DNA of 64,000 nt. It comes from Hirudinaria manillensis. Taxonomy: Eukaryota > Annelida > Clitellata > Hirudinida > Hirudinidae. Positions 13,001 through 24,764 of this stretch are shown one piece after another (within the stretch, counting starts at the first letter, position 1; each line of letters starts with the position of its first letter). The stretch covers positions 3,552,142-3,616,141 of the forward strand of contig CM067532.1 in assembly GCA_034509925.1 (NCBI GenBank). Reading direction: 5' to 3'. The translations under genes and the position numbers were made by a program. Below the pieces are notes generated by a model, which made no database searches, had not been told where the DNA came from, and worked only from the letters and a program-made list of their open reading frames with translations.

Positions 13001-16000
13001 ACCACAACCTATATTACGTCTCATAGCTAAGTTAAGTTATAATAAAAATAAGACCTCATATTTGACTTTGATATGAGGAAACAGGCAGCCTATCTTCACT
13101 GCTCCTCCATTCATATAGACTCTCCTCACAATGGCCACCATCTTTGTATCATGCAGGGCATTTATCAAAGCACTTAGAGAAATCTGTGCTGCCTTTATGA
13201 TAAACGAACAAACAGTTAGAAAACTGGGGGATCTCTGGCCAAGGGTAAGACAATGCCAACCTCATTTCCCTTTTCAGCCATGCACATCCAAATGGAATCA
13301 CCCATATACTGGTATCTCTTCACCTGTTTTAATAGGACATGCATTTTACACTTCATCTTAAATCAGCTATAACAAAAACAAAACTAACATTTTCAGATTT
13401 TGTAAATCCCAAGACTTTGAAACATTTCTCGGTTTTGACTTTCATGGCTTCCTTGTCATCTGCAGAAAAGGGCACTAGAGTGCTGCCATACCTGTGCCCT
13501 ATTCATGAAAATCTTTCATAAACCACAGATGTTTCAAGAAATTCCCAAAAATTGCTTTGTTTGCAAAAGGACGTTTAATATGAAAAGGACGTGAGTAATT
13601 AGTCAATAAAAGCGTATTTCAGAATACAGAAACTAATTATTAGTTATTTTGTGATATAAATATATTAGAAACAAATTCCTTCTAAAGACCTTCAATGACT
13701 TCATTCTTATCAACTTCTGTTTGTTGCTCATCAGTCAGATGATATTCCCTCACCCTCTCAATTTCTGCATCAGCTTTTGCAGAATAAACATTCTTGAAGT
13801 TCTTGAACTTCATTTCTTTGACCTGAAGATACAAAAAAAAAACTTGGCATAACTCTAAACAACCAATGTATCAATATAAGCGAACAAATAAATTTTTGGT
13901 TGTTCAAAAATTCTAAAACACTAAATAATTATTATTATTACTTTTTAAATCATGGCAATGGCTATCAGTGTGAGAAAGAAATACCACTATGAAAATAAAC
14001 AATCAAGAAACAAGAAACATTGAAATGTCACACAAAAAAGTAGAAATTCAGTTCTCAAGCAAATATATTTCAAAAGACTCATTCAATATTTGGGGATTAG
14101 AGATCTTTTGCAATTAATGTCAAATGCTAAAATAATATTCACAAATTTTAGCAAAGTTTAACAATAAACAACTTAAATGTCTTGCAAGTTCAGTATTAAA
14201 TCATGACTTGATTGATTAAATGATTTAAAACCTTGACATAGAGACATATTGGAATATCAAGTGAAGTTCCAATTTTAAGAGAAGCCTTCCATGCTGTTGA
14301 TCTGATGCTTCTGGATTGAATGAAACTCAGGCAAGGTATGAGTTCACTGGAAGTTTAAAAGAAGCTTTCACAGTTGGTCTAATCAAAGTCAATTGAAAGA
14401 GCTTAAATAAGCCTAATATCTTAATAAGTTTATGTAATTAAATTGAATACCTTTTAGCAATGAAATACAAGACAAGAACTCAATCAAAACAGCCAACCTG
14501 AGAGAAAAGTATTCTCCTCCAGTTTGGTCAAGGATTTTCTTGAGGATGTCCTTCCCTTCTATTGAATGGTCCTTCCCAACTTTGATCTCTCCATTGGTTG
14601 TTCGGGAAGTCTCATCTTGCTTTACAGCATCATCGAAACATGGTCCACTGGAACAATTCAGCAGAGCACATTTAAAATATCTTTAGTACATTTGTTTGCA
14701 AATATCAAGTGAAATGATATACATATATATTTATAACATGAACATTAATATTATGTGAATATAATATAATAATATAATTTCATCTTGGTGAAACAGTTCC
14801 CTGGGAGCACAAACATCATTAGAGAATAACTAGGCACTTAAAGGGCAAAAAAGAGTCCACCCTAGAAGGACCAGAGAAAGACGTCGATCTGTGTCATTAA
14901 TCCATCGGGCTGGTTTATCAGCCAAGAGACACAGGGCTGGGTATAGAAATTTCTATCCATGCAATGGCATGATGGGAGCGCTTCAGTTAGGCACTAGAGT
15001 GACACAAGGCCAAGTACAGCTTTCAAGAAAATGGGCAGTAAAGACATAAGAAAGCCAGTGATAGCCTCCCATAGCCAAAAGTTGAATCTAGATTTTAAAA
15101 CAGACAGGGATATCCAGTTGATCACCAGATATGGCCTACCCCAGAAAATGTCAGATGTTTCAAAGCAATGAAATGTTTGAAAATTGGGACCTCCTCTGAG
15201 GATCTCTGCCGGCAAACTCCAGGAGGGATTTGTTACAACTGCAAATATGCCAAAGAAACAAAAGAAATATTGAGCTTCCAATTAAGACCATTTAATAACT
15301 TCCATGCAAAAGATACATGCTACACACTAACGCTAAAAGGACACATCAATTTCATAAATTTAATGCTTCAAGATATAAATACACTGCATTGGAATATTCA
15401 TTCATGTGAATGCTAACATGTAGTTGAAAGCAAAGGAAGACTCCTTCATGGCAGCTATTATGTCCCCCAACTGATCAGTGATGAAAGCTTCTTTCAGGTT
15501 TGAGAACAAAATTATTCTCTTTGATGTGAAGGCTTTCTTTCCTCTGAATTAATATCTAACTTTTTTCATCAACTTTAAACAATGAGGTTGTTACTAAAAC
15601 CATTAACTTTTTTTCTCACTTTAAACACTAAAAAAGTACATACTCTGTGTTTCTCTTGAGTTCATCCATTGCTACCACTAATGCATCAATAACTTCACAA
15701 AGTGTTAAGAAAAAGAGAAAACAAATGATAGAACTGCTATAAGCTAAAAAAATAATGATGTGGAATGAATGAATAACAAAGTATTTTTTTAAATTATTTT
15801 AAAACAGGGATCAAATCAGATGAGTTGGGCATTGATGTGACTGATTAATATAATTTATGTATATGTATTATAATTAACGTAACCAATGATGGCTTGAAAT
15901 TTAAAATCAAATCACAAAAGATACAATCAGAAGGAAAACCCTTTGTTTCTGCAGCCAAAGATTGTACAAACTCAATCAACTCAAAAGTTACTGGAGCCAA

Positions 16001-16718
16001 AGGTTTTTCAACAGAAATATGAGCATATTCATTGCCATTGTGCAAGTCATTTTTGGAGGTAGAAGTGCCAAACAGAACAAGCATGACCTCATCTTTTGAT
16101 TCAGAAAAGAGCTGAAAATATTTCCGATAGCTTCACGTCAAATAGAAATTTGCAACAAGTATGACTACCCACCTTCCTTTGCAAAATAAGGTTAATGACT
16201 TGCAGTGATTCAATCAAACACGAACTTGTGGACATACTTGGACCAACATCCAAAGCAATAACAAGAGCTTCCTATAAATTGAGAATGCATCAATTCTTTC
16301 TAGCAAAAGCTTTCAACATTATCTATTTTAAATAATTCTGATCCACAAAATATCTAATTCAAAAATTAAACATTCCAGCCCTTGGATGACCTGATTATGA
16401 CATGCTTAATAAAATAATGCTGGAGCATTACTTCTTCAGAAATTCAAGACAAATATGAGAATATGCATTGTACATAATTACACCGTTGATTTAAACTTAA
16501 TGTAAGCATCGCGACACCAGATTTTAAAATGTCAAATAATAATAACATTAATAAATCCATATGCATTGCTCACTGCGGGCACATCCCAATCCTAACATTG
16601 CATAATAACATAATCGATGCATGGTACTCATGGTCACCCTGTGATGATCGCAATAACAAACACTAAAGGAATGTGCAAATCTCTTTAAAGTATCCCAAAC
16701 TACCTTCGAACCAGCCAT
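10036..16718 (-). CDS. XRCC5: Ku80 (XRCC5), DNA end-binding subunit
   Basis: Partner of Ku70 in the ring that binds DNA double-strand ends for non-homologous end joining. Phase-consistent exons: 16704-16718, 16173-16271, 15925-16111, 15644-15692, 15418-15543, 14498-14647, 14232-14310, 13690-13822, 13389-13498, 13261-13323, 13055-13192, 12890-12989, 11385-11445, 11177-11249, 10953-11110, 10835-10892, 10715-10775, one from 10644, then one or two to the stop at 10036. Recognisable parts are the vWA-like N-terminus (ALDVGPSMS, KDEVMLVLFGT, FIDALVVAMDEL), the ring region (GHRYGSTLVPF, ALINALHDTKMVAIV, LFPHIK, YVELPFAEDL), IEHKALHPNDPLP, and the C-terminal helical domain ending near GIITKTE and DEAADFF. 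The predicted length is about 630 aa against about 730 in human. The terminal acidic DNA-PKcs-binding motif of human Ku80 is absent. The last two splice junctions (10.1-10.6 kb) are uncertain. Confidence 0.93.
14860..15330. other. Compositionally distinct block in a Ku80 intron
   Basis: The intron at 14648-15417 contains a stretch visibly less AT-rich than the rest of the gene, with long open frames on both strands (minus 14994-15281, plus 15168-15416). No domain is recognised in any frame. It may be a decayed transposable-element insertion; that is inference from composition only. Confidence 0.25.
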
Positions 16719-17449
16719 AATCCAAAATATTATGCACACAACGCGCCAAGAGCACTTCCGATTAAATGTTTGGATAAAAGCGAGCGCTGTTTTGTTTTTA
16801 CAACCAATAATTTGAAGAATTAGTTTTAAATTTTGTTCTAGTCAAGTCTCTTCCATCAAAATATTTCTAAAACTGATTATGAAGTATAAAATAACATAAT
16901 TCGCTGAACTTAAAACTTTACGTTTTCTAATTGGTGGTGGAACTTTTCAAACCCACTTCAAGATTTTTTGAGGTAAATTGTAGAAACATGGTGAAACCTA
17001 AATGATTTGGAGAAGCTCCAGACTTAGAACCGTCCTCCCTTAAGAATAATAAAACATTTCTAATAAAATAGTATAAGCGGAGTAAACTGCAAAAGGCTCC
17101 CACATCCCCATAATAATTAAATTAATTACGTAAAATTCTACCACGCTCTCCGATCCCAAATAAACGGGTGTCCGCATTGGTTGATGATCCCGTGGACGGT
17201 CGATTCCTATCACCAGTCACGCGCTTCAGCCGATGAATTAACCCCGCCGTTCTGGTGGATTACTGAAACCGGAGATCGACGGCCTTCTGCCATGACCTCC
17301 GAAGACTTCTACTGGCTTTTTCTTTTGTAAAATAAATAACTGTTCTAGATGGGAATGATAAGTAGATGCCCACACAATTTTACAATATGTCGGACATGGA
17401 TAAATGAGGGATAAATATTATAGCAGTGCAATTTTGGCTTTTATGAAAA

Positions 17450-17960
17450 GGATGAATTCTGGCAATAACACCTATATTCGATGTTTGATATATTTTATAA
17501 GATTAAGCCAGGATAAACGTTCATCAAATATGACACCAAGATAAAGAAAGCTGGTGACACTTATCAAGTCAATATTGGTTTTAAAAAGGGTAGAATAATA
17601 AAGGATAACCTATTTCGGAGAAAGAAAAGTTATGAAATTTGTTTTAGCAATATTAAGTGAAAGTCGATTAATCTCTAATTGGGGGAAAGTTATTGATGTT
17701 ATTTATTTCATTGGTTAAAAATTGAATGAGATTGTTGATATTGTCACCAGAGATATAACGAATATCCACATACAATAATACTTTAAACACATCAATTGTA
17801 GTATTGAGATGGTTAAGATACAGAAACAAAAGTGGACCTAAAATAGAACTTTGAGGTACACCATAATTCATGCTGATATCATCAGAGAGAGCACTGTTAT
17901 ATACAACCCTTTGAATCCTATTTGATGAATAATCATTAAACCAATTTAGTATAACTCCTC
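17450..17960 (-). pseudogene. Decayed reverse-transcriptase fragment of a non-LTR retrotransposon
   Basis: Read on the minus strand, the fragment gives YGVPQSSILGPLLFLYLNHL, the conserved PQGS-x-LGP-LLFL block of non-LTR reverse transcriptases. Next comes a degraded equivalent of the catalytic FADD block (LYVDI), and after stop codons a segment like LGVIFDERLSW found downstream of the RT domain. The PQGS glycine is changed and the frame is interrupted. It is not a copy of the element at 24-28 kb and looks much older. It lies between the Ku80 and NCAPH2 start codons. Confidence 0.75.
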
Positions 17961-18753
17961 AAATTATTCAAACCAAAGTTTCAAAGAAATGGCTTTATAT
18001 AGAGAAAATAAGTTTTTTATTAATTAATTATATCCTTATTGAACATCGAATTTTAATTGTCTTCGGGTCCGAATTCAGAAATTTTTTATTTTTCGTCCCA
18101 GCCTAATAACACTCTGTATAAAAATTCTTCAATCGGCAACTCAGGCTCTTCCATATGATCGTAAAATGAGTCAACATTGACATTCTATTTCTGTTAATAT
18201 ATTATAAACTCTAACTTTTACATACGATAAACTTTATTATCAATTGATTTGTATTGCTTTTCTCAGGGGGGTACTGCCCTCATGGTCCCCAAGTAAAACT
18301 GTTTTATTTTATGAACTAGCTGCTAGAAGAGTTAGAGATCTGTCTATATCTGGCTTATAATTTTAGAATTTAAACTAGAAGAAATTGAGCTCGTCCCCTT
18401 TTAGGGAACCAAGTGTAGAGATAGGGATCCTGGCATATGGTACGTCGCGTTCTCGAGTTTTGTTAGATTTTTATGTAGTCAAGCGTTTTGGTCTATATTT
18501 TTCATAGCGAAAAATATAAACAAATATAAAACACACTTAATAATTTTTATATGTCAATTTCCACGTATTTTCAATCAAGCAGCGGGCAATGTATTTGTGT
18601 TTACCAACAACACCGATGCCGCGTTTTTTAATATTTGATAACTTTGTTTACGTGAAATCTGCTCCGATTTTGTTGGACATACAAGGCGTTTAGTAAAATT
18701 AATGCGTTTTGTGAATACCCAAAATCAGTTTAACGTAAACCGACTTATTGATA

Positions 18754-21700
18754 ATGGAACATCCTGAAGTATTTGATTCAAAGTTTTCGTTTTTGTTTGA
18801 GCCCATCAAGGACTTAGCAAAAAATTTTAATATTGATCTCATCCATCACCTAGATGAATATTTGAACCAGGTACCATACTAGGAAGTCATAACATTAGAT
18901 AAGAACACATCCCTTTATTTTTAGATGACTAAAATACTGAAATAATAGTTGCAAATATTGCAATACTTCATTGAAATTTTGTTGATTTAATTTAATCAAT
19001 ATTTTTCAGCTAGAGAGTGACGATGTCCTACCAAGAAATGGATCAATAAATTTTGTTGAGGCAGCTTTAATCTTGAGAGGTTCCGCTGCTGTGTATTCAA
19101 AAAAAGTCGATTATCTTTACAATCTGACTTTAAAAATCTTGGAAACCCTGACAGGAAACCAACAGTAAGATTAATTTAGAATTCTTAAAATTGGAAGATT
19201 TTAAACGAGGATTTTATGTCTATAACTTGAAAATCTTGAAATTTTATAAGTTCATTTTTGGGTGATTTTGTTCTTGGCCACGAAGCATCCTGAATTGAAC
19301 TTTATTATTTGCAGGATTAAAAAATCACGTGTTGAAGAGGAGTTAGATAATGATGATGATGATGATGATGGAGCTTTACAAATGGCAAATGTCTGTGATT
19401 AATGCAACAATGAAACATGCAACTATACATCATATTCTTGTAGGTGTCAACAGTAGATGCCATCGATTTGAGCAAAAATCTAAAATGCAGGGAAGAGGTT
19501 GATGAGGTTAAATATTAAATTCATTATGACTTCTTGATTATTTACCTTTAGAATGATCAAGAATAATTTTTTTATTAAAATTTGAAGAATATAAGCACAT
19601 TTTCATTTAAAAAAATTATCATTTAAAAGTTCACTGAATAGAAAATTAAAATTGCATATACCTTCACAAAAACAAGTGTGATACAGTTTCTTGGGTTATT
19701 ACTTTTTTGTTTTCTATCCCTACCCCTATGTTATTCTTGACTCTGGAATTTGAAGCAAAAGGCATTAATTTCTTTTGGAAACATGTATTTAATCAAATCA
19801 GTTTGTTTGTTCTTGTTGATGATTCTGTAGCAGTTGTTTTGTTGCAGACATCACTCAGCACCACAATGCCTCTTTCTCTGCAAGGACAGAAAGTATCAAA
19901 TCAAAATTTAAAGGATGAGAAGTCAATGATATTCATATAATTTCAAATTTGGTATCATTTAATGTTAATCTAAACTTTCATTTAGGATGGAAAGTGAATT
20001 TGACAGAATGAATTTCAAAATAAATAACTGCAAAATATTCAAATCCACACTGATTCTCAACTATCTGGAAATGAAACCTTTACTTTTATCCATAACTGGC
20101 AATGTTAAAGATGAAGAACAAAGAGGTAATTAAATATCCAGTTAACTGTTACCAAAAGTCACAAACTTTAAAATTCTCCAGATATCCAAATATTGCAAGA
20201 TTCCCACAACCATGACATAGCAGAAATCTCAGATCTTGCAATTGTGGAAGAATGCCCAGAAACAGATGTTGCAGGTTTTAGTTATTTTGCATGATTTTAA
20301 ATTTGTTTCCTAATTTATTTTGAAATGGTCTAAAAGGTGATAACCTAGATATTGAAATTGAGAAAGATCAGAAGGATCCCTTCAAAATACATAAGGTGCT
20401 CTGAATTTCACTTTGAAATTGCCTATAAATTATATTATCATATTAAGTTATGTATTTATTTGCAGACTGAAGGAGAAATTAAAAAATTAAAAGCTGTGAA
20501 GGTTTACATTTAAATCATTTCAGGTTGTTTTAAGCTCGTTGAATTAATTTCGTTTTATTTCAGCTTCTTGATCCATATGAAAATGAATGTGACAAATTTG
20601 ATACAAGAGCAAAAACAGGTACTTTGACTGGATATTCAGAAGAATCCTATCAAATTCTAATTTTAGTTAATGCTGTACTTCAGGCAAAACATTCAAACTT
20701 CCTCATTGCATATCAAGGAAAGAAATTAAGAAACATCATTCTGCAATAAAAAGCTTTGTTGAAAATTTTAGCGAAGGTAACAAGCATAGAACAGTTAATT
20801 GTCAAATATGAACAACACCAAACATGTTCACATAGGTTATAATAGATTGGGTGACTGGTCTTCAAAGGGTTCCCCTTTAGAAAAAGAATTAGAAGATCTC
20901 TTAGTTAAGAAGAACTCAATGAAGGTGTTTTGTTATGGATTTGCATTAAATAGTTGATGTTATGAATCAATCATGCTATATTTCATATCTAGTTTTCATC
21001 ATTTATCATTGGTTTATTTTACTCGATATTGATTTTACATTTTATTTGTTTAACATTTCAGCATGATAAGTGTTTTTGACAAAGTACCAAATCAATTAAA
21101 ACATTAAACTTGTTTTTAACTGACAGGGAAATCGTATTTCTGCTAAAGTTTCTTCCGAAGATCATGGAACACATGGTTTGTCATGATCCTTGTTATTTGT
21201 TAATGGGTTATTTTTATCTTAAGAAGGCAATTGAAAACCAGGTATTGGAAATGACAACGATGATGGCTATGATGTCGTCTACCAGTGCGAAGACATTGGT
21301 GTGGTGGACAATGATGTTCAAGATGATATGGACTACCAAAGTAATTGCTTGCTGTAATTGTAATTTCATGGAGAAAATAACTTAATCATATGCTAAATAA
21401 CACAGCCATTGAGGTCCCAGAAGACATGCCTGCTGTGGACAGTGTGGAGTCATATGAGGAAGCTATAAAGCGCCACTTGGTATAAGTTTTATATTAACAT
21501 TCCCTTTGTTATCCACATGCACTTCAGAGTCAAGTTGCATTCCAGTCTCAATTCTTCAAAAGTGCCAACAAATACAAAATTACTTCTGAACTTACTCAAA
21601 GAGTTGGAGAGTGGGAATCAAAGATAACAAAAGTCTTAGAAGATGAGGTAAATCGTGAATTTTTTGCTTAAAGTCTAGATATTATTTTGAAGCTTGTCAT

Positions 21701-22089
21701 TATCTTGCAACATTATTTATTAAGCGCTTTGGATCTGAATTTTTTGTAGGGTAAAATGAGATTATATGACGTTCACGAGTATAGCACGGAACTAATTCAG
21801 CAACTAGAAAATTGTGGAGGATTAGAAACACCTGTGGAGTTTTCAAATGTTGTGGTCAACAAGAGCCATGTAGATATTTGTCGCACATTCATGTCGGCCC
21901 TACATCTGGTGAGTTTGGATTCTTATGCTATTTCGCTTCATGACTTTGATTAATTTAATACTTTATTGATGCTAGGCCAATCATCAGAACATAGAAATCA
22001 CTGACAATCACGAATCAAACTCATTTGTCTTAAAACTCCTGTCAAAGGATTTGCATTCAAACGAATTAGATCGTTTCACACCTTCATAA
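18754..22089 (+). CDS. NCAPH2: Condensin-2 complex subunit H2 (kleisin beta)
   Basis: Kleisin that bridges the SMC2/SMC4 heads in condensin II for mitotic chromosome assembly. The first exons (18754-18870, 19010-19164) give [17 protein letters not shown] and [20 protein letters not shown], matching the conserved N-terminus. The C-terminal winged-helix part is in the last exons, including RVGEWESKI, 21750-21908 ([14 protein letters not shown] and a cysteine-containing [12 protein letters not shown]) and 21976-22089 (ANHQNIEI). Middle exons are small, among them [18 protein letters not shown] and [10 protein letters not shown]. They were recognised by order and frame, and the junctions around 19.4-21.4 kb are approximate. 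A GAT run (19350-19370) encodes an Asp stretch. I count roughly 14 exons, with introns mostly of 60-350 bp. Confidence 0.9.
19350..19370 (+). repeat. GAT trinucleotide microsatellite inside NCAPH2 exon 3
   Basis: Tandem GAT units read in frame as a run of aspartates in an already acidic segment. It is probably length-variable but would keep the frame. Confidence 0.8.
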
Positions 22090-24019
22090 AGGATTGACGG
22101 GTTGACTTGATATTCGGTCTTTTTACTTCTTTACGAATTAGGATGGTTTTTTTTTAATATTCAGAGATTTAGTTAATATTTCGAGGTTACGAGCAAAGAG
22201 AAGAGAAATGATGTAACATAGGCGTGTTGCTTTTTTGCTCGTCCATCGATCGTAGCTACCCTATAAATTGGTCTTCTCTGGTCTCAGCTCAAAGTTCTGG
22301 TTCCTCATGTGGCGTTGTTTCTTTATTGTTTTGTTCTCGATAGAATGTTCAAAAGGTAAGGTTTTGTACTATGGGTTTGTCACTACTCAAGGTCATTCGA
22401 GGAAAACCTAATTCAACTTATTTATTTGAGATTGGGAGTCGTAGTATGACGCAGGAATTCTTTTCTTAACTAGATTCTGGTCAAGTTTGCTCTGGCTTGT
22501 TTAAAAAGTTTAGAAATTAGAGTAAATTTGATATACATTTGGAAGAGCTCTTGTAATGTTTTCACAAATTCTCTGATCGAGTCCTTCCAGGGGGCAAGCG
22601 AATTTTTGGCTTGCGGTGGAAGAACTGGTTTGTTCAATATTGAGAATGGTATTAAATCCTGCGGTCACCGAATTATGCAGAAGGGGATTGGCACGCGATG
22701 GTAACTAAACCATATTGTCTTTATAATTAATATAATTGTATTGTTATGGAGCTAGCTTTCACATAGAACACTTCTACTCAAATAAATTTGTGATATTAGC
22801 GTGGGACTATAACAAAATATCGGCAAAGCCCGGCCTAGCGCCGTTAATTGTTGCATTTCCAGTTGTATTATTTCAATTTTGATATTCAATTTAGCGCATC
22901 GATTGACAAAATAAGCTAAGCGCGTGCCACCATACCAACTTCACCTCGCCTTGCCTTCTATTTTTGACTGTTTCTTGTTATCTGAAGAGTTTATACGGAA
23001 CCATTCCAGCTCGGTGGTTGTATGTTTTATTACATTTTCGTGGTATTTGCAAGCCGACCGATGAATATGTTTAATTGGGACGAGTTATTATTTTACTTAA
23101 TGATTGATTGCTTTTGTTGATCTGATTAGACGGGGATGGTTGGGACACATTCCGTCCAACCTAATTAACTTTAATATGTTTCACTTATTTATATAGATTT
23201 TTATTAATAACTTTAAAACTTAATCTGCTTTATCCGATTATCTAAGTTTCGAGCATTTTGCACAACATTTTAGAGAGTAAAACGTGAAATTTTGAAAGTC
23301 TCCAAATGTTTCAACCAGTCATGGATGAGATACCACTACAACTTGTTACTTCTTTTATTATTGCTGTTGTAAGTTTTGGCGCCACTAACTGTGAGACTAC
23401 TGACACATCATAGATGTTGATTTAATGCCGTACTGCATTTGCGCGAAGTACTTATGAGTGTTTGAAGTTGAATCCTTTTGGTGGATGAAAGAACGAACAA
23501 CTTGTTTGATAACACAATTGTATGGTAACTCCGCTATCTCCAATCACTTTTAGGGTGGGGGGGGAGGTACGAGATTTGTGACAGGGGAGGAAGGTTAATA
23601 ATAGTCTGAAATAGCGTGACCTTACTCTATGGACTTCTAAGTCCCAATGGAATAAATGTCGTGTTGAAGTTGTAACTTCATTAAAAACGAATTCAAAGTA
23701 AGAAATCGACAAAGTAATGCTTAACGAGATGCTTGAAATATAAAACATCGAATGTCTATTTGCTTAATACCAAGTTAACTGTAAATTGTCGTAAGATATT
23801 TCCAGACATAAGTTTTGCGTGGGTGTGCGTGCCGATGACGTTCTCGCGTCTTAGCTTGAATAACTCAGTTTATAATAATAAATTCGATAAACAAAATATA
23901 CGGTTGGATTCGTCTTCTTTTGCTGATTATTTTGGTGAGCTTATTTCCGAATTTTGTTGCTTGGTTCGATTTCGTACTTGGACCCAATACTGACTACGAA
24001 GCAATCCTATTCTCACAAC
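22090..24019. other. Intergenic and undefined 5' flank of the non-LTR element
   Basis: No cellular gene is recognised. The segment just before 24020 probably includes the 5' UTR of the retrotransposon, but its left boundary could not be placed because no target-site duplication of the 3' flank was found by eye. A G-run (GGTGGGGGGGG-like) lies near 23554-23566. Confidence 0.4.
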
Positions 24020-24751
24020 ATGTCTCGCAAAACTGTGAAAACCGAGGAACTTGGTGTGGATGGCGATGAGTTGGCTGAGAAAGTGAAAGCCAAATTAATA
24101 CCCAGTATCGAAAAAATGATGAGAGAAATCATTAAACAGGAAGTTTCAAACCTGGTTTCCGAGGCTGTCAAAAATGAATTGAGGTCTATGACGGAAGGAT
24201 TCAACAAACTAGTTGAAGAAAACCGAAGTCTAAAAACCAGAGTTGATAGTCTTGAAATGCAATCCAGATCAAATAACCTTGTGATACATGGATTGCCAGA
24301 AGCGTCATATGCTGAGGCAGCTACGACCTCTGAGGACGCTGGAGGGGTTGTAATCAAGTCACCCAGACAAGACACAATCCGTGCTGTAATAGATTGTTGC
24401 AGGTCGGGGATGAAACTTGACGTCACAAGCAATGATATTGTCAACTGTTATAGAATACCTGGCAGTAAGGGTCCCCGTCCTATCGTTGTGACATTCTCAG
24501 GTAAAGGAGTCCGTGATAAGGTGTATGCAGCAAAAAAAGCACTCCGTGGAGCACGCGGCAACTCTCAAGTCTTCGTCAATGAACATCTCACAAAGAGAAA
24601 CTCAGAGATATTTGCAAAAGGAAGGAAACTGCTTAGGGAGAAAAAAATTGCAGCAGTCTGGACATGGAATGGTTCAGTATACCTCAAGAGAGCTGAATCT
24701 TCGAGGCCCGTTCGAGTACAGGACTTGGACGGGCTGGAGAAGCTGGTCTAA
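24020..24751 (+). CDS. LINE ORF1 protein (coiled coil plus RNA-binding-like domain)
   Basis: A 243-aa open frame. Residues about 15-90 are charged and heptad-like (KLVEENRSLKTRVDSLEMQS), predicting a trimerising coiled coil. The next segment begins SRSNNLVIHGLPE and contains IVNCYRIP and RPIVVTFSGKGVRDKV, resembling the RRM/transposase_22-type ORF1p of LINEs and the ORF1 of CR1-like elements. ORF1 proteins coat the element RNA and act as nucleic-acid chaperones. The ATG at 24020 is the first in frame, and the stop lies 13 nt before ORF2. There are no frame breaks. Confidence 0.85.
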   Translation: MSRKTVKTEELGVDGDELAEKVKAKLIPSIEKMMREIIKQEVSNLVSEAVKNELRSMTEGFNKLVEENRSLKTRVDSLEMQSRSNNLVIHGLPEASYAEAATTSEDAGGVVIKSPRQDTIRAVIDCCRSGMKLDVTSNDIVNCYRIPGSKGPRPIVVTFSGKGVRDKVYAAKKALRGARGNSQVFVNEHLTKRNSEIFAKGRKLLREKKIAAVWTWNGSVYLKRAESSRPVRVQDLDGLEKLV

Positions 24752-24764
24752 GACAAGAAATTTT

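Noticed and set aside
23452..23993. Extra genes in the open frames just before the LINE
   Set aside because: Overlapping frames on both strands without domains. The segment probably belongs to the LINE 5' UTR or its flank.
24013..24444. Minus-strand gene across LINE ORF1
   Set aside because: It is the antisense shadow of ORF1, has no domain and has codon choice dictated by the sense frame.
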